Assembly (NCBI RefSeq): GCF_030161555.1
Contig: NZ_BSUK01000001.1
Location: forward strand, 3,348,001 to 3,412,000
Direction: 5' to 3'
Origin: Luteimicrobium album
GTDB taxonomy: Bacteria; Actinomycetota; Actinomycetes; Actinomycetales; Cellulomonadaceae
Length of the DNA: 64,000 nucleotides
Position numbers and translations under genes: made by a program. Under the pieces are notes generated by a model, which was not told the DNA's origin, did not search any database, and saw nothing but the letters and a program-made list of their open reading frames with translations. The stretch's first letter is position 1; each line of letters begins with the position of its first letter. Positions 47,169 through 57,205 of this stretch are shown here, piece after piece.

Positions 47169-48604
47169 GGCTCATCCCAATCGAGGGTGTAGTCGGGGTC
47201 TGAAGCCGCCGGTCTCCAGGAGGGATCTGGCGATGTAGTTGGTCAGGTTGCGGAATCCGAGGGCGGACCCGCGGAGGTGTTCGAGCCGGCCGTTCAGGGC
47301 CTCGGTCGGGCCGTTGGATGTGCCGGGCCGGTCGAAGTAGGCCAGCACGTCGGCGGCGCGCTTGGTCAGCGTCCGGCCCAGCGTGATCAACTCGGTCAGC
47401 GTCTTCGGGACGCCGGCGCTCAGGTCGGTGATGAGCTTGTCCATCAGCTCGCGGCCACGGCGACGATCTTCGTGGCGGTAGGCGGTGATCATGCGTTGGT
47501 AGATGCCCCAGGTCGCTTCGACCTCGACGTGTTGGTCGTCGGTGAACAGGGCAGTGATCCGCTCGACCTGACGGTCGGTGAGCAGGCCGGCGCCGGTGTG
47601 CAGGGTCCGCCTGGTCTTGTAGAGCGGGTCGTCCTTGAACCCGCGGTGGCCAAGGATCCGCAGCTGGACGCGTCGCCGACACCGGTCGAGGGCGTCGCCG
47701 GCCAGCCGCACGACGTGGAAGGGATCCATCACTGCGACCGCGTCCGGGACCTCCTCAGCGGCGGCTGTCTTGAACCCGGTGAACCCGTCCATCGCAACGA
47801 CCTCCACGCCGTCACGCCACGCCTTCGCCCTGGCCGCGAGCCAGGTCTTGAACGCGGACTTGGAACGGCCGGCGACCATGTCCAGCAACCGCGCGGGCCC
47901 GGTGCCGTCGCGGACCGGGGTGAGGTCGATGACCACGGTCACGTACTTGTCACCCCGCCTGGTGTGCCTCCACACGTGCTCATCGACGCCGATCACGGCC
48001 ACACCCTCGAACCGGGCCGGGTCATCGATCAGGACACGCTGCCCTTCGCCCAGAACGGCGTCGTTCGCGGTGTCCCACGCGACTCCGAGACCTTCGGCGA
48101 CACGGGCCACGGTCAGGTGCTGCACGACGATCCCTTCCAGCGCCCACCGCAGCCCGGCTCGCGACAACTTCGCGCGCGGTTCGGCCGCCGCGGTGGTGTC
48201 TTGTCGCCACACGTGTCCGCACTCGCGGCACCGGTAGCGGCGCACGAGGACTTCGAGGACGGTCGGGCGCCAGCCCAGCGGCTCGTGCGCGAGTCGCCGA
48301 ACCACGCTGTCACGTGCAAGACCTTCCCCGCCGCAGCGGCGGCACCAGCGGTCGGGCTCGACAACGCGGCACGCGAGGACGGCACGGTCGAGCTCAAGGC
48401 GCTGGCCGACCACAACCAGGCCGAGGCCGTCGAGTCGGGCGAAGGTCGTCAGGTCGGGGTGGCCGAATCCAGCCGGCGGGGTAGCGTCAAGCACGTCGAG
48501 GTCTTCCAGATGGTGAGCGTCAGAACTTCCATCTTCGGGAGACCTCGACACCTACCCGCGGACCGACGCGCCAGCCCGACCTACACCCTCATCTGGGAAG
48601 AGCC
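47169..48604 (-). mobile_element. ISL3-family insertion sequence
   Basis: Imperfect inverted repeats of about 24 bases at 47169-47192 and 48581-48604 (GGCTC-TCCCA-GAGGGTGTAG pattern). The 8-base CTTTTGTA at 47161-47168 and 48605-48612 is a perfect target duplication, the length expected for ISL3. Length 1436 bp. It lies 110 bases after the immunity gene; that short gap shows no feature. Confidence 0.93.
47172..48551 (-). CDS. ISL3-family transposase
   Basis: A 459-residue intact transposase. An N-terminal zinc-binding region (CRRCGGEG and YRCRECGHVWRQDT), an HTH (TVARVAEGLGVAWDTANDAVL), and the DDE core follow: GVAVIGVDEHVWRH, VVAMDGFTGFKTAAAEEVP, AVAVMDPFHVVRLAGDALD, then the C-terminal Glu region TSNGPTEALNGRLEHLRGSA. 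ATG at 48551 (MSRSPEDGSSDAHHLEDLD). The frame ends within three bases of the left terminal repeat. Confidence 0.94.
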   Translation of the reverse strand: MSRSPEDGSSDAHHLEDLDVLDATPPAGFGHPDLTTFARLDGLGLVVVGQRLELDRAVLACRVVEPDRWCRRCGGEGLARDSVVRRLAHEPLGWRPTVLEVLVRRYRCRECGHVWRQDTTAAAEPRAKLSRAGLRWALEGIVVQHLTVARVAEGLGVAWDTANDAVLGEGQRVLIDDPARFEGVAVIGVDEHVWRHTRRGDKYVTVVIDLTPVRDGTGPARLLDMVAGRSKSAFKTWLAARAKAWRDGVEVVAMDGFTGFKTAAAEEVPDAVAVMDPFHVVRLAGDALDRCRRRVQLRILGHRGFKDDPLYKTRRTLHTGAGLLTDRQVERITALFTDDQHVEVEATWGIYQRMITAYRHEDRRRGRELMDKLITDLSAGVPKTLTELITLGRTLTKRAADVLAYFDRPGTSNGPTEALNGRLEHLRGSALGFRNLTNYIARSLLETGGFRPRLHPRLG

Positions 48605-48717
48605 CTTTTGTACTGAGACGGGAGTTGCACGGCGAGGGTGCCTGTTCGTCGTTCCCGGGGAAGAGCCGCTGGACTTTACGGGACGTCTGGGCACGACGCG
48701 TAGGTCGAGCGGGTAGC

Positions 48718-49014
48718 TCATTTTCCCGGCAGGTGCGCCTGGGCGAAGTACGCCGCAGCCCGGCGGAGCACCTCGTTCTCCTGCTCGAGCAGACGCACCC
48801 GGCGACGTGCTTCGCGCAGCTCGGCCGACTCGGACGCGGTCACGCCGGGCTTGGCGCCGTCCTCGACGTCAGCGGCGTGCATCCAGTTGCGCAGGCACGA
48901 CTCGGAGATGCCGAAGTCCTTCGCGATCTGCTTGACCGGGGCCTCGCCGCGACGGGCGACAGCCACGACATCGTCGCGGAACTCCTTGGGATGGGGTGCG
49001 GGCACAAGGCACAT
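48718..49014 (-). pseudogene. IS3-family OrfA remnant
   Basis: A 98-residue OrfA: an HTH (HPKEFRDDVVAVARRGEAPV, KDFGISESCLRNWM) and a leucine-zipper (ELREARRRVRLLEQENEVLRRAA), ending AYFAQAHLPGK. The OrfB frame that should follow and carry the DDE residues is missing: only about 100 bases remain before the ISL3 duplication. OrfA alone cannot transpose. The right IS3 end probably lies at about 49045-49075, where the next gene terminates. Confidence 0.85.
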
Positions 49015-49051
49015 CCTTCCAGTGACGCCTCACGGCACCACAAGTGAGGTG

Positions 49052-49624
49052 TCACCTATCCGTGCAGCAGTCCCGCTCGATGTAGACGGCAGTCCGGCCC
49101 TTGCCGGGCTTCGGCTCGACGACGAGCGTGGTGTCGGCCCAGTCGTCGGACGCGTCGCCGCGGAGGGACACCGAGGAGGCGGACAGCCAGCCGCGTTGGA
49201 CGAGGGTGCGCGCCCTGTCGACCCGGAGGCCGAGCAGGGCGCCCGCCATGACCACGTGCTCGAGCGCGGCCAGGACCTCGGGGTCGGCTCCCGGGTGCGC
49301 CCGGTTAGTCGGGACCCACTCGTGGACGCTGCCGCGTCCGATCCCCAGGCCGTCGTCGGAGGCTGAGATGGCGAGCGGGCCCCGGCTGGGCAGGGTCAAA
49401 GACCCGTGCCACTCACGGGCAGGGCCGTCGGGGTGGCCGGCGCTCATGCTGACCTGCAGGTCGCCGCGTATCCCGCAGCGGCGCAGCTTGGCGAGCACGG
49501 GCTGGTTGACGTCGATCCACCGGTCCATCCGCACGGACCAGGAGCCGATCACGTGCAGGTCGTCCCCCAGCGTGCAGGTGCGGGCGTCGTGGTCGTAGGC
49601 GGTGATCGCCTGTGCCCGGGGCAC
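49052..49624 (-). CDS. Hypothetical protein, 3' end probably altered by the IS3 insertion
   Basis: A 190-residue protein starting MPRAQAITAYDHDARTCTLG. It contains YDHD and WSVRMDRWIDVNQPVLAKL, a central GLGIGRGSVHEWVPTNRAHP, and ends EPKPGKGRTAVYIERDCCTDR. The last few codons overlap the presumed IS3 terminal sequence, so the natural C-terminus may be lost. No family recognised; no membrane segment or signal. It is divergent from the small gene at 49783. Confidence 0.6.
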   Translation of the reverse strand: MPRAQAITAYDHDARTCTLGDDLHVIGSWSVRMDRWIDVNQPVLAKLRRCGIRGDLQVSMSAGHPDGPAREWHGSLTLPSRGPLAISASDDGLGIGRGSVHEWVPTNRAHPGADPEVLAALEHVVMAGALLGLRVDRARTLVQRGWLSASSVSLRGDASDDWADTTLVVEPKPGKGRTAVYIERDCCTDR

Positions 49625-49782
49625 GCCAGCGGGCTACTGGAAGGTCCGGGCGTCGGGCCTGTCTACGCTCCGTTCCCACACGCGCCCGTGTGATCGGTCG
49701 GGGTTGCGCGGTGGTCGCCGCTCGGTAGCATCGTGGTGGGCGCTTCCGCGCCCGAGGACCGGTTGCACGGCAGGAGGGTGAC

Positions 49783-50022
49783 ATGGGGATCGAGGACCAG
49801 GCGGGCCAGGCACAGGGCGCCGCCGACAAGGCGAAGGAAGGGCTCGAGGGCGCGGCCGAGAAGGCCAAGGACGGCATCGAGGGGCTGCTCGACAAGGCGA
49901 AGGGGTTCCTGACGGACGACAACGTCGACAGCGCCGCGGAGAAGATCAAGGGACTCACGCCGGACTCCGTCGACTCGTTCGTCGACAAGGCTGCCGAGCA
50001 GGCCAAGAAGCTCAACGACTGA
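49783..50022 (+). CDS. Small MT0933-like (Rv0909-type) antitoxin-family protein
   Basis: A 79-residue, highly charged, helix-forming protein: MGIEDQAGQAQGAADKAKEG, then AAEKAKDGIEGLLDKAKGFL, and SVDSFVDKAAEQAKKLND. The Lys/Asp/Ala heptad-like text matches the MT0933 antitoxin-like group of Actinobacteria. The usual SRPBCC toxin partner is not adjacent, so it may have another role, such as a stress protein. AGGAGG precedes the ATG. Confidence 0.6.
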   Translation: MGIEDQAGQAQGAADKAKEGLEGAAEKAKDGIEGLLDKAKGFLTDDNVDSAAEKIKGLTPDSVDSFVDKAAEQAKKLND

Positions 50023-50065
50023 CGACCGGGAAGGCGTCGGCCGCCGGGCGCGGTCTGTCGGTACC

Positions 50066-50101
50066 ATCGGGGGTCGCTGCCAGCAGGCGGCGGCCCCCGA
50101 T
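50066..50101 (+). terminator. Hairpin between the small gene and thrS
   Basis: Arms starting ATCGGGGG and ending CCCCCGAT with a partly paired inner stem, about 44 bases after the preceding stop and 18 before the thrS GTG. Either a terminator or a leader structure of thrS; no T-box consensus is seen. Confidence 0.5.
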
Positions 50102-50119
50102 CCCTAGAGGAGACCTGAC

Positions 50120-52145
50120 GTGACCTCCGTGCCCGAGTCGCAGCTGACCATCACCGTCGACGGGGAGCAGCGCGAGGTCACGACGGTCACGACGGGGCTC
50201 GACCTGTTCGGGGACCGCAGGGACGTCGTCGTGCAGCGCGTCAACGGGTCGCTCAAGGACCTCGCCGTCGCGCTCGCCGACGGCGACGTCGTCGAGGCCG
50301 TGAGCGTCTCCGAGCCCGACGGTCTCGCGGTGCTGCGGCACTCGACCGCGCACGTGCTCGCGCAGGCGGTCCAGCAGGTCAACCCCGACGCGAAGCTCGG
50401 CATCGGGCCGCCCATCACCGACGGCTTCTACTACGACTTCGACGTCGACACCCCGTTCACCCCCGAGGACCTCAAGGCCCTCGAGAAGGCGATGCAGCGG
50501 ATCATCAAGGAGGGCCAGACCTTCCACCGTCGCGTCGTGACCGACGAGGAGGCCCGCGACGAGCTCGCGACCGAGCCGTTCAAGCTCGAGCTCATCGGGC
50601 TCAAGGGCAAGGGTGAGGCGACCGCCGCCGCGGCCGAGGGTGCGGCCGTCGAGGTCGGTGAGGGCGAGCTCACCATCTACGACAACGTCCGCCGCGACGG
50701 CACCGTCGCGTGGAAGGACCTGTGCCGCGGCCCGCACGTACCGAGCACGCGCTCGATCGTCCCGAACGCGTTCAAGCTCATGCGCACCGCGGCCGCCTAC
50801 TGGCGCGGCCGCGAGAAGAACCCCCAGCTCCAGCGCGTCTACGGCACCGCCTGGCCCAGCAAGGACGAGCTCGTCGCGTACACCGAGCGGCTCGCCGAGG
50901 CGGAGCGCCGCGACCACCGTCGGCTCGGTGCGGAACTCGACCTCTTCTCCTTCCCTGAGGAGATCGGATCGGGCCTGGGGATCTTCCACCCCAAGGGCGG
51001 CATCATCCGCAACGAGATGGAAGCCCACTCCCGGCGCCGCCACATCGACGCCGGGTACGACTTCGTGAGCACGCCCCACATCACCAAGGGGCGGTTGTAC
51101 GAGATCTCGGGGCACCTCGACTGGTACTCCGACGGCATGTACCCGCCCATGCACGTCGACGAGGAGCTCGACGACGACGGCAGCGTCCGCCGAGCGGGAC
51201 ACGACTACTACCTCAAGCCGATGAACTGCCCGATGCACATCCTCGTGTACAAGTCGCGGGGGCGCTCTTACCGTGACCTTCCGTTGCGTGCGTTCGAGTT
51301 CGGGACCGTGTACCGCTACGAGAAGTCGGGGGTCGTGCACGGCTTCACCCGTGCGCGTGGCTTCACTCAGGACGACGCGCACATCTTCGCGACGCGTGAA
51401 CAGATGCGCGAAGAGATCCAGAACGCTCTGACCTTCATGCTCGACCTGCTCCGCGAGTACGGGCTGACCGACTTCTACCTGGAGCTGTCGACCCGCAACC
51501 CGGAGAAGTCGGTGGGGGAGGACGCCGCATGGGAGGAAGCGACCGAGACCCTGCGCGAGGTCGCCGAGGCGTCCGGCCTCGACCTCGTTCCTGACCCCGG
51601 CGGCGCGGCGTTCTACGGCCCGAAGATCTCCGTCCAGGCCAAGGACGCGATCGGCCGGACTTGGCAGCTGTCGACCGTCCAGCTCGACTTCAACCTGCCT
51701 GAGCGGTTCGACCTCGAGTACCAGGCGGCCGACGGGACGCGCCAACGTCCTGTGATGGTCCACCGCGCGCTGTTCGGGTCCTTCGAACGCTTCTTCGCCG
51801 TGCTGCTCGAACACTATGCGGGGGCCTTCCCGGCGTGGCTCGCCCCGGTTCAGGTGTTGGCCGTCCCGGTCGCAGAGCCGTTCAACGACTACCTGGCCGA
51901 CGTGGTCCGCGAGCTCAAGGACCGGGGTGCGGGCCGAGCTCGACGACTCGTCCGACCGTTTCGCCAAGAAGATCCGAACCGCGAGCACGCAGAAGGTGCC
52001 GTTTGTCCTCATCGCCGGGGGCGAGGACGCGGAGGCCGGGGCGGTGTCCTTCCGGTACCGCGACGGCCACCAGGAGAACGGCATCCCAGTGGACCAAGCG
52101 ATCGAGCGGATTTTGACCGCGATCCGCGACCACGCGCAGGTCTGA
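50120..52145 (+). CDS. thrS: Threonine-tRNA ligase (frame break at 51924-51927)
   Basis: Class II aminoacyl-tRNA synthetase charging tRNA-Thr, about 675 residues. TGS domain at the N-terminus, editing-type SAD domain ([28 protein letters not shown]), then the core with Zn ligands ([10 protein letters not shown]), motif 2 [20 protein letters not shown] and motif 3 [14 protein letters not shown]. The anticodon-binding domain is split at 51924-51927; two extra G give [13 protein letters not shown] and end at 52145. An essential gene, so the break is almost certainly an assembly error. GTG start with an AGAGGAGA site. Confidence 0.95.
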
Positions 52146-52148
52146 CGC

Positions 52149-52751
52149 GTGGACGCCCCCGACGACGCGGCGCGCGTCGACGACCTCGCCGCGCACCCGG
52201 GCGACCCCGACGGCTTCCAGCGACTGTGGACGCCGCACCGCATGGTGTACATCGGCGGCCAGGACAAGCCGGCGGACGCGACGAGCGAGCAGTGCCCGTT
52301 CTGCCGCGCCCAGCAGGGCAGCGACGAGGACGGGCTGATCATCGCGCGCGGCCGGACGGTGTTCGCGATCCTCAACCTGTACCCGTACAACGCCGGGCAC
52401 CTCATGCTGCTCCCGTACCGGCACGTCTCCGACTACACGGAGCTCACGGCCGACGAGCAGGACGAGCTCTCCGCATGGACGCGCACGGCGATCGAGACGC
52501 TGCGCGCCGTCTACCGGCCGGGCGGCTTCAACCTCGGGACGAACCTCGGGGTCGCCGCGGGGGCGGGGATCGCCGCGCACCTGCACCAGCACGTCGTGCC
52601 GCGATGGGTCGGGGACGCGAACTTCCTGCCGATCGTCGGGCAGACCAAGGCCGTGCCCGAGCTGCTCGCGGACACGCGAGCGCGCCTGGCCGCAGCCTGG
52701 CCCGCGCAGCCGGTGCCCCCGACCGAGCCCCAGGAAGGGGACACCGAGTGA
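52149..52751 (+). CDS. HIT-family nucleotide hydrolase/transferase-like protein
   Basis: A 200-residue histidine-triad protein. The HIT motif is [20 protein letters not shown] provides a Cys pair and [18 protein letters not shown] is the usual strand-turn. Family members act on AMP-linked nucleotides (AP4A phosphorylase-like). It lies between thrS and pgsA exactly as Rv2613c does in Mycobacterium tuberculosis. GTG start 3 bases after the thrS stop; its TGA overlaps the pgsA GTG. Confidence 0.9.
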   Translation: MDAPDDAARVDDLAAHPGDPDGFQRLWTPHRMVYIGGQDKPADATSEQCPFCRAQQGSDEDGLIIARGRTVFAILNLYPYNAGHLMLLPYRHVSDYTELTADEQDELSAWTRTAIETLRAVYRPGGFNLGTNLGVAAGAGIAAHLHQHVVPRWVGDANFLPIVGQTKAVPELLADTRARLAAAWPAQPVPPTEPQEGDTE

Positions 52752-53419
52752 TCAGCAAGCTCCGCGCCGGGTTCGGACGCCTGTTCCGGCCGGTCGCCCA
52801 GTTCCTGCTCGACCACGGCGTCAGTCCCGACGCCGTCACGATCGTGGGCGCCCTCGGCGCCGTGGTCGCGGCGCTCTGGCTGTATCCGACGGGACACCTC
52901 GTGGCGGCCGGCATCGTCATCGGGATCCTCACGCTCTCGGACGCGCTCGACGGGACCATGGCACGTCTTGCGAACCGGGTCGGGCCCTGGGGCGCGTTCC
53001 TCGACTCGACGCTCGACCGCGTCGTCGACGGCGCGATCTTCCTCGGGATGACCGTGTGGTTCGTCCGGCACGCCGACGCGTCGGTTGCCATGTGGGGCAT
53101 CGTGGCGGCCCTTGCCTGCCTCGCGATCGGCGGCGTCGTGCCCTACGCCCGCGCCAAGGCCGAGTCGCTCGGTTACGACGCGAACGTCGGCATCGCCGAG
53201 CGCGGCGAGCGGCTCGTCATCTCGCTGACCACGGCCGGGCTCGTGGGGCTCGGCCTGCCGCAGGTCGTCCTCGTCGTCGTGCTGTACCTGCTCGCTGCGG
53301 CCAGCGCGGTGACCGTGGTGCAGCGCATGGCGGCCGTGCGCCGTCAGACGCGCGCCGAGGCGTCGTCGGGTGACGTCACCGAGCCGACGGCGCCCGCCGA
53401 GCCCGACGAAGGAGCGTGA
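52748..53419 (+). CDS. pgsA: Phosphatidylinositol phosphate synthase (CDP-alcohol phosphatidyltransferase)
   Basis: A 223-residue membrane enzyme that condenses CDP-diacylglycerol with inositol-1-phosphate, first step of PIM synthesis. The CDP-OH-P motif DGx2ARx8Gx3Dx3D is complete: [20 protein letters not shown], then [11 protein letters not shown]. About six hydrophobic segments are visible, and a polar C-terminal tail ends EPDEGA. GTG overlaps the HIT stop; its own TGA overlaps the patA GTG. Assigned to inositol rather than glycerol because of the patA-pimA neighbours. Confidence 0.92.
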   Translation: MISKLRAGFGRLFRPVAQFLLDHGVSPDAVTIVGALGAVVAALWLYPTGHLVAAGIVIGILTLSDALDGTMARLANRVGPWGAFLDSTLDRVVDGAIFLGMTVWFVRHADASVAMWGIVAALACLAIGGVVPYARAKAESLGYDANVGIAERGERLVISLTTAGLVGLGLPQVVLVVVLYLLAAASAVTVVQRMAAVRRQTRAEASSGDVTEPTAPAEPDEGA

Positions 53420-54400
53420 CAGGCCGCATGGGGATCGACGCCGGCAGGCTGTACGCGACCGCGTGGCGCGTCGCGCCGAAGGTTCCGGAGCCGTTGCTGC
53501 GCGGGGCGTTCACCGCCGTCGCCGACGTCTCGTGGGCGCTGCGCAAGGGGGCGTCGACCAGCTCGAGCGCAACCTGGAGCGCGTCGCGCCCGGGCTGGCG
53601 CGGCGGGACCTGCGCCGGCTGTCGCGCGCGGGGATGCGGTCGTACATGCGGTACTTCCGCGAGGCGTTCACGCTCAGCGGCGCGACGCCGGACCAGATCC
53701 AGGCACGCATGCGCCTCGCGAACCGTGAGGTCGTGCAGCCGTACATCGACGAGGGGCGGTCGGTGCTGCTGGCGCTCGGGCACACGGGCAACTGGGACCT
53801 CGCGGGCGCGTGGGGGACCCGGAACCTCGCGCCGGTGCTCACCGTGGCGGAACGCCTCGAACCGGCGAGCGTGTTCGACGAGTTCGTGTCGTTCCGGGAG
53901 TCGCTCGGCATGTCGATCCTCGCGTTCGGGGACGACGGCGTGTTCCGCTCGCTCGTCCGCGGCGCCCAGGAGGGCGGCCGGCTCGTGCCGCTGCTCGCGG
54001 ACCGCGACCTCAGCTCCCAGGGCGTCGAGGTGGACATGTTCGGGGAGCGCGTGCGGGTCGCACCCGGCCTGCGGCGCTCTCGGTCATGACGGGCGCACCC
54101 CTGTTCGGCACGTCGCTCACGTACGAGCGCCTGGACGGCGAGCGCCGCAGGGCGGCCGGCACACCGTGGGGGATCGTGGCGACGTTCAGCCCGCTCGTCG
54201 AGACGGATCCGTCGCTGTCGCGGCGGGAGCGGATCGCGCAGGCCACCCAGGGCTGGGTGGACTTCCTGGCCGCGGAGATCCGCCGCCGGCCGGAGGACTG
54301 GCACATGCTGCAGAAGGTCTTCGTGTCCGACCTCGAAGCCGACCGCTATGCGCGGACGGTCGCGGGGGAGAAGGCGGCGGCCGAGGGAGGGACGCGATGA
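53416..54400 (+). CDS. patA: Phosphatidylinositol mannoside acyltransferase (two frame breaks)
   Basis: LpxL/HtrB-type acyltransferase that acylates PIM on the inner membrane, about 328 residues. A His-x4-Asp active site is seen in [14 protein letters not shown]. Other parts: [40 protein letters not shown] and the C-terminal [25 protein letters not shown] is missing at 53547-53551 ([11 protein letters not shown]) and C at 54068-54069 (APGPAALSVM). Start GTG 53416 (overlapping the pgsA stop) or ATG 53428. Its TGA overlaps the pimA ATG. Confidence 0.9.
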
Positions 54401-55617
54401 GGGTCGGGATCGTCTGCCCGTACTCGTTCGACGCGCCGGGAGGCGTGCAGTTCCACGTGCGCGACCTCGCCGAGGCGCTCATGGTCCGGGGCCACGAGGT
54501 CTCGGTGCTGGCCCCGGCCGACGACGACACGCCCGTCCCCGACTACGTCGTCTCGGCCGGCAAGGCCGTCCCCGTCCCGTACAACGGCTCGGTCGCGCGG
54601 ATGACGTTCGGCCCCCGGACCGCGGCGCGGGTGCGGCGCTGGCTCGCGGCGGGGGAGTTCGACGTCCTGCACCTGCACGAGCCGGTGACCCCGTCGCTCA
54701 GCATGCTCGCGCTGTGGCTCGCCCAGGGGCCGATCGTCGCGACGTTCCACTCGTCGCTCGTGCGGTCCCGTGCGCTGCAGGCCGCCTACCCGCTCGTGCG
54801 GCAGAGCCTGGAGAAGCTCTCGGCCCGCATCGCGGTCTCCGAGGACGCGCGGCGCACGCTCACCGAGCACCTGGGCGGGGACGCCGTCGTCATCCCCAAC
54901 GGCGTGTACGTCGACGCGTTCGAGTCGGCCCCCACGGACCCGCGCTGGACCGGCACGCCCGAGGCGCCGACGATCGCGTTCCTGGGCCGGCTCGACGAGC
55001 CGCGCAAGGGCCTGCAGATCCTCGCGCAGGCCGTCCCGACGATCCTCGCGTCGTTCCCGGGCGCGCGGATCCTCGTCGCCGGGCGCGGGGACCAGGGCAA
55101 GGCCGACGCGATCGAGACGCTCGGACCGCAGGCGTCGGCCCTGGAGTTCCTCGGCGGCGTCTCGGACGAGGAGAAGGCCGCGCTGCTGTCGTCGGCCGAC
55201 GTGTACGTCGCCCCGCAGACCGGCGGCGAGAGCTTCGGGATCGTCCTCGTCGAGGCGATGAGCGCGGGCTCGTGCGTCGTCGCGAGCGACCTCGGTGCGT
55301 TCCGCCGCGTGCTCGACGACGGCCGGGCCGGCGTCCTCTTCCCGGTCGAGGACCCCGAGGGGCTCGGACGGGCGGTGGTGGCCGTCCTCGAGGACCCGGA
55401 GCGTCGGGCCACGCTCGTCGCCCACGCGCACGAGTGGGTGCGCCAGTACGACTGGTCGACGGTGACCGGGCAGGTCCTCGCGGTCTACGACATGGTCCTC
55501 GCCGCGCAGGCGGCCGCAGGACGGGTCCACGAGGATCCGGGTGCGCTGCACGACGGTCGCCCGGGGCTGTGGCCCCGGCTCGTCGGTGACGCACGACGCG
55601 AGGGCGGTGCCCGATGA
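54397..55617 (+). CDS. pimA: Phosphatidyl-myo-inositol mannosyltransferase
   Basis: GT4 glycosyltransferase transferring the first mannose from GDP-mannose to phosphatidylinositol, on the cytoplasmic face. It has 406 residues. N-terminal glycine loop: [20 protein letters not shown]. Nucleotide-site text: AFLGRLDEPRKGLQIL. EX7E motif: GGESFGIVLVEAMSAG. The acceptor region HLHEPVTPSLSMLAL is also present. ATGA overlap with patA, and the next gene begins at its stop. The operon order equals that of M. tuberculosis pgsA1-Rv2611c-pimA. Confidence 0.95.
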   Translation: MRVGIVCPYSFDAPGGVQFHVRDLAEALMVRGHEVSVLAPADDDTPVPDYVVSAGKAVPVPYNGSVARMTFGPRTAARVRRWLAAGEFDVLHLHEPVTPSLSMLALWLAQGPIVATFHSSLVRSRALQAAYPLVRQSLEKLSARIAVSEDARRTLTEHLGGDAVVIPNGVYVDAFESAPTDPRWTGTPEAPTIAFLGRLDEPRKGLQILAQAVPTILASFPGARILVAGRGDQGKADAIETLGPQASALEFLGGVSDEEKAALLSSADVYVAPQTGGESFGIVLVEAMSAGSCVVASDLGAFRRVLDDGRAGVLFPVEDPEGLGRAVVAVLEDPERRATLVAHAHEWVRQYDWSTVTGQVLAVYDMVLAAQAAAGRVHEDPGALHDGRPGLWPRLVGDARREGGAR

Positions 55618-56210
55618 GGTGGAGCGACGTCGTGGTGATGGGCGTCCTGGTCCTGTTCCTGGTGCTGTGGCTCGCGTGGGCCGGCGCGTCGCACATCGAC
55701 CGGCTGCACCGCAAGGTGTACGCGTCGCGCCTGGCCCTGGACGCCCAGCTCGTCCGCCGGGCCGCCGCTGCCCGGGACCTGGCGTCGTCGGGCCTGCTCG
55801 ACCCGGCCAGCTCGGTGCTCGTCGCGACCGCCGCCTACCGGGTGCTGGGTGCGGCCGAGCTGCCTGATCTCGAGCGCGAGCGTGCCGAGAGCGACCTGTC
55901 GGCGACGCTGCGTGCCGTCCTCGAGGACCCCGAGGACGTGCGCCGCTGGTGCGAGGAGCCGGACGGTGAGGTCGTGCTCGGCGAGCTCGCCGGCGCCTGG
56001 TACCGGGCCCAGCTCGCCCGGCGCTTCCACAACGAGGCCGTCGACCAGACCCAGCGCCGTCGCCGCCGGTGGTACGTCCGTCTCCTGCGCCTCGCAGGCC
56101 ACGCCGCGATGCCCCAGACGGCGGAGCTCGACGACGCCTCACCTGCGTCGTTGCGTCCTCTCGAGACGCAGACGCCCGCGTCGGGCGAAGGCGTGCTCGG
56201 CGTAGAGTAA
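55614..56210 (+). CDS. Membrane-anchored hypothetical protein downstream of pimA
   Basis: A 198-residue protein with one N-terminal membrane helix ([19 protein letters not shown]). A helical cytoplasmic region follows with [20 protein letters not shown] and [20 protein letters not shown], loosely like LemA-type helical bundles. ATG overlaps the pimA stop, so it belongs to the operon. Its position after pimA is common in Actinobacteria. Function unknown. Confidence 0.75.
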   Translation: MRWSDVVVMGVLVLFLVLWLAWAGASHIDRLHRKVYASRLALDAQLVRRAAAARDLASSGLLDPASSVLVATAAYRVLGAAELPDLERERAESDLSATLRAVLEDPEDVRRWCEEPDGEVVLGELAGAWYRAQLARRFHNEAVDQTQRRRRRWYVRLLRLAGHAAMPQTAELDDASPASLRPLETQTPASGEGVLGVE

Positions 56211-56257
56211 GAGGCGGCAGTCCCGCCCGCATCCCACCCACCCCGCGAGGTCCCACC

Positions 56258-57205
56258 GTGTCGTCTGCGCCGTCCTCTTCCACCCCGTCGTCCGCCCCGC
56301 TGAACGGCCAGGCGGCCTCTGCGGCCACCGTCGGGACGGCCCGCGTCAAGCGCGGCATGGCGGAGATGCTCAAGGGCGGCGTCATCATGGACGTCGTCAC
56401 GCCCGAGCAGGCCAAGATCGCGGAGGACGCCGGCGCCGTCGCCGTCATGGCGCTCGAGCGCGTGCCCGCGGACATCCGTGCGCAGGGCGGCGTCTCGCGC
56501 ATGAGCGACCCGGACATGATCGACGGCATCATCGCTGCCGTCTCGATCCCGGTCATGGCGAAGGCCCGCATCGGGCACTTCGTCGAGGCGCAGGTGCTCC
56601 AGAGCCTCGGCGTCGACTACGTCGACGAGTCCGAGGTGCTGACGCCCGCCGACTACGCGAACCACATCGACAAGTGGCAGTTCACCGTGCCCTTCGTGTG
56701 CGGCGCCACCAACCTCGGCGAGGCGCTGCGTCGCATCACCGAGGGCGCGGCCATGATCCGCTCCAAGGGCGAGGCGGGCACGGGCGACGTCTCCAACGCG
56801 ACCACGCACATGCGCACCATCCGCGCCGAGATCAAGCGCCTCACGTCGCTGCCCGAGGACGAGCTGTTCGTCGCCGCGAAGGAGCTCCAGGCGCCGTACG
56901 AGCTGGTCAAGGAGGTCGCCGCGACCGGGAAGCTCCCTGTCGTCATGTTCACCGCGGGCGGCATCGCGACCCCCGCCGACGCCGCGATGATGATGCAGCT
57001 CGGTGCCGAGGGCGTCTTCGTCGGTTCCGGCATCTTCAAGTCCGGCAACCCGGCCCAGCGCGCGGCCGCGATCGTCAAGGCCACCACCTTCCACGACGAC
57101 CCCGACGTCATCGCCAAGGTGTCGCGTGGCCTCGGCGAGGCGATGGTCGGCATCAACGTCGACGACATCCCCGTCCCGCACCGCCTGGCCGAGCGCGGCT
57201 GGTGA
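56258..57205 (+). CDS. pdxS: Pyridoxal 5'-phosphate synthase subunit PdxS
   Basis: Lyase subunit of the DXP-independent PLP synthase: ribose-5-phosphate, glyceraldehyde-3-phosphate and ammonia to PLP. 315 residues. TIM barrel with [11 protein letters not shown] (Schiff-base Lys region), [52 protein letters not shown] and [14 protein letters not shown] at 56258 gives a Ser-rich N-terminal extension before [14 protein letters not shown]. Its partner PdxT is two genes downstream, with a Nudix gene between. Confidence 0.97.
   Translation: MSSAPSSSTPSSAPLNGQAASAATVGTARVKRGMAEMLKGGVIMDVVTPEQAKIAEDAGAVAVMALERVPADIRAQGGVSRMSDPDMIDGIIAAVSIPVMAKARIGHFVEAQVLQSLGVDYVDESEVLTPADYANHIDKWQFTVPFVCGATNLGEALRRITEGAAMIRSKGEAGTGDVSNATTHMRTIRAEIKRLTSLPEDELFVAAKELQAPYELVKEVAATGKLPVVMFTAGGIATPADAAMMMQLGAEGVFVGSGIFKSGNPAQRAAAIVKATTFHDDPDVIAKVSRGLGEAMVGINVDDIPVPHRLAERGW

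Noticed and set aside
46939..47682. A 247-codon minus-strand frame spanning the immunity gene end and the ISL3 gene
   Set aside because: It crosses the ISL3 boundary and overlaps two better supported genes.
50066..50101. A T-box riboswitch controlling thrS
   Set aside because: The hairpin lacks the T-box consensus and a specifier stem; the space before thrS (about 97 bases) is too short.
50012..52405. A 797-codon minus-strand frame opposite thrS
   Set aside because: Shadow of thrS, which shows every class II synthetase motif.
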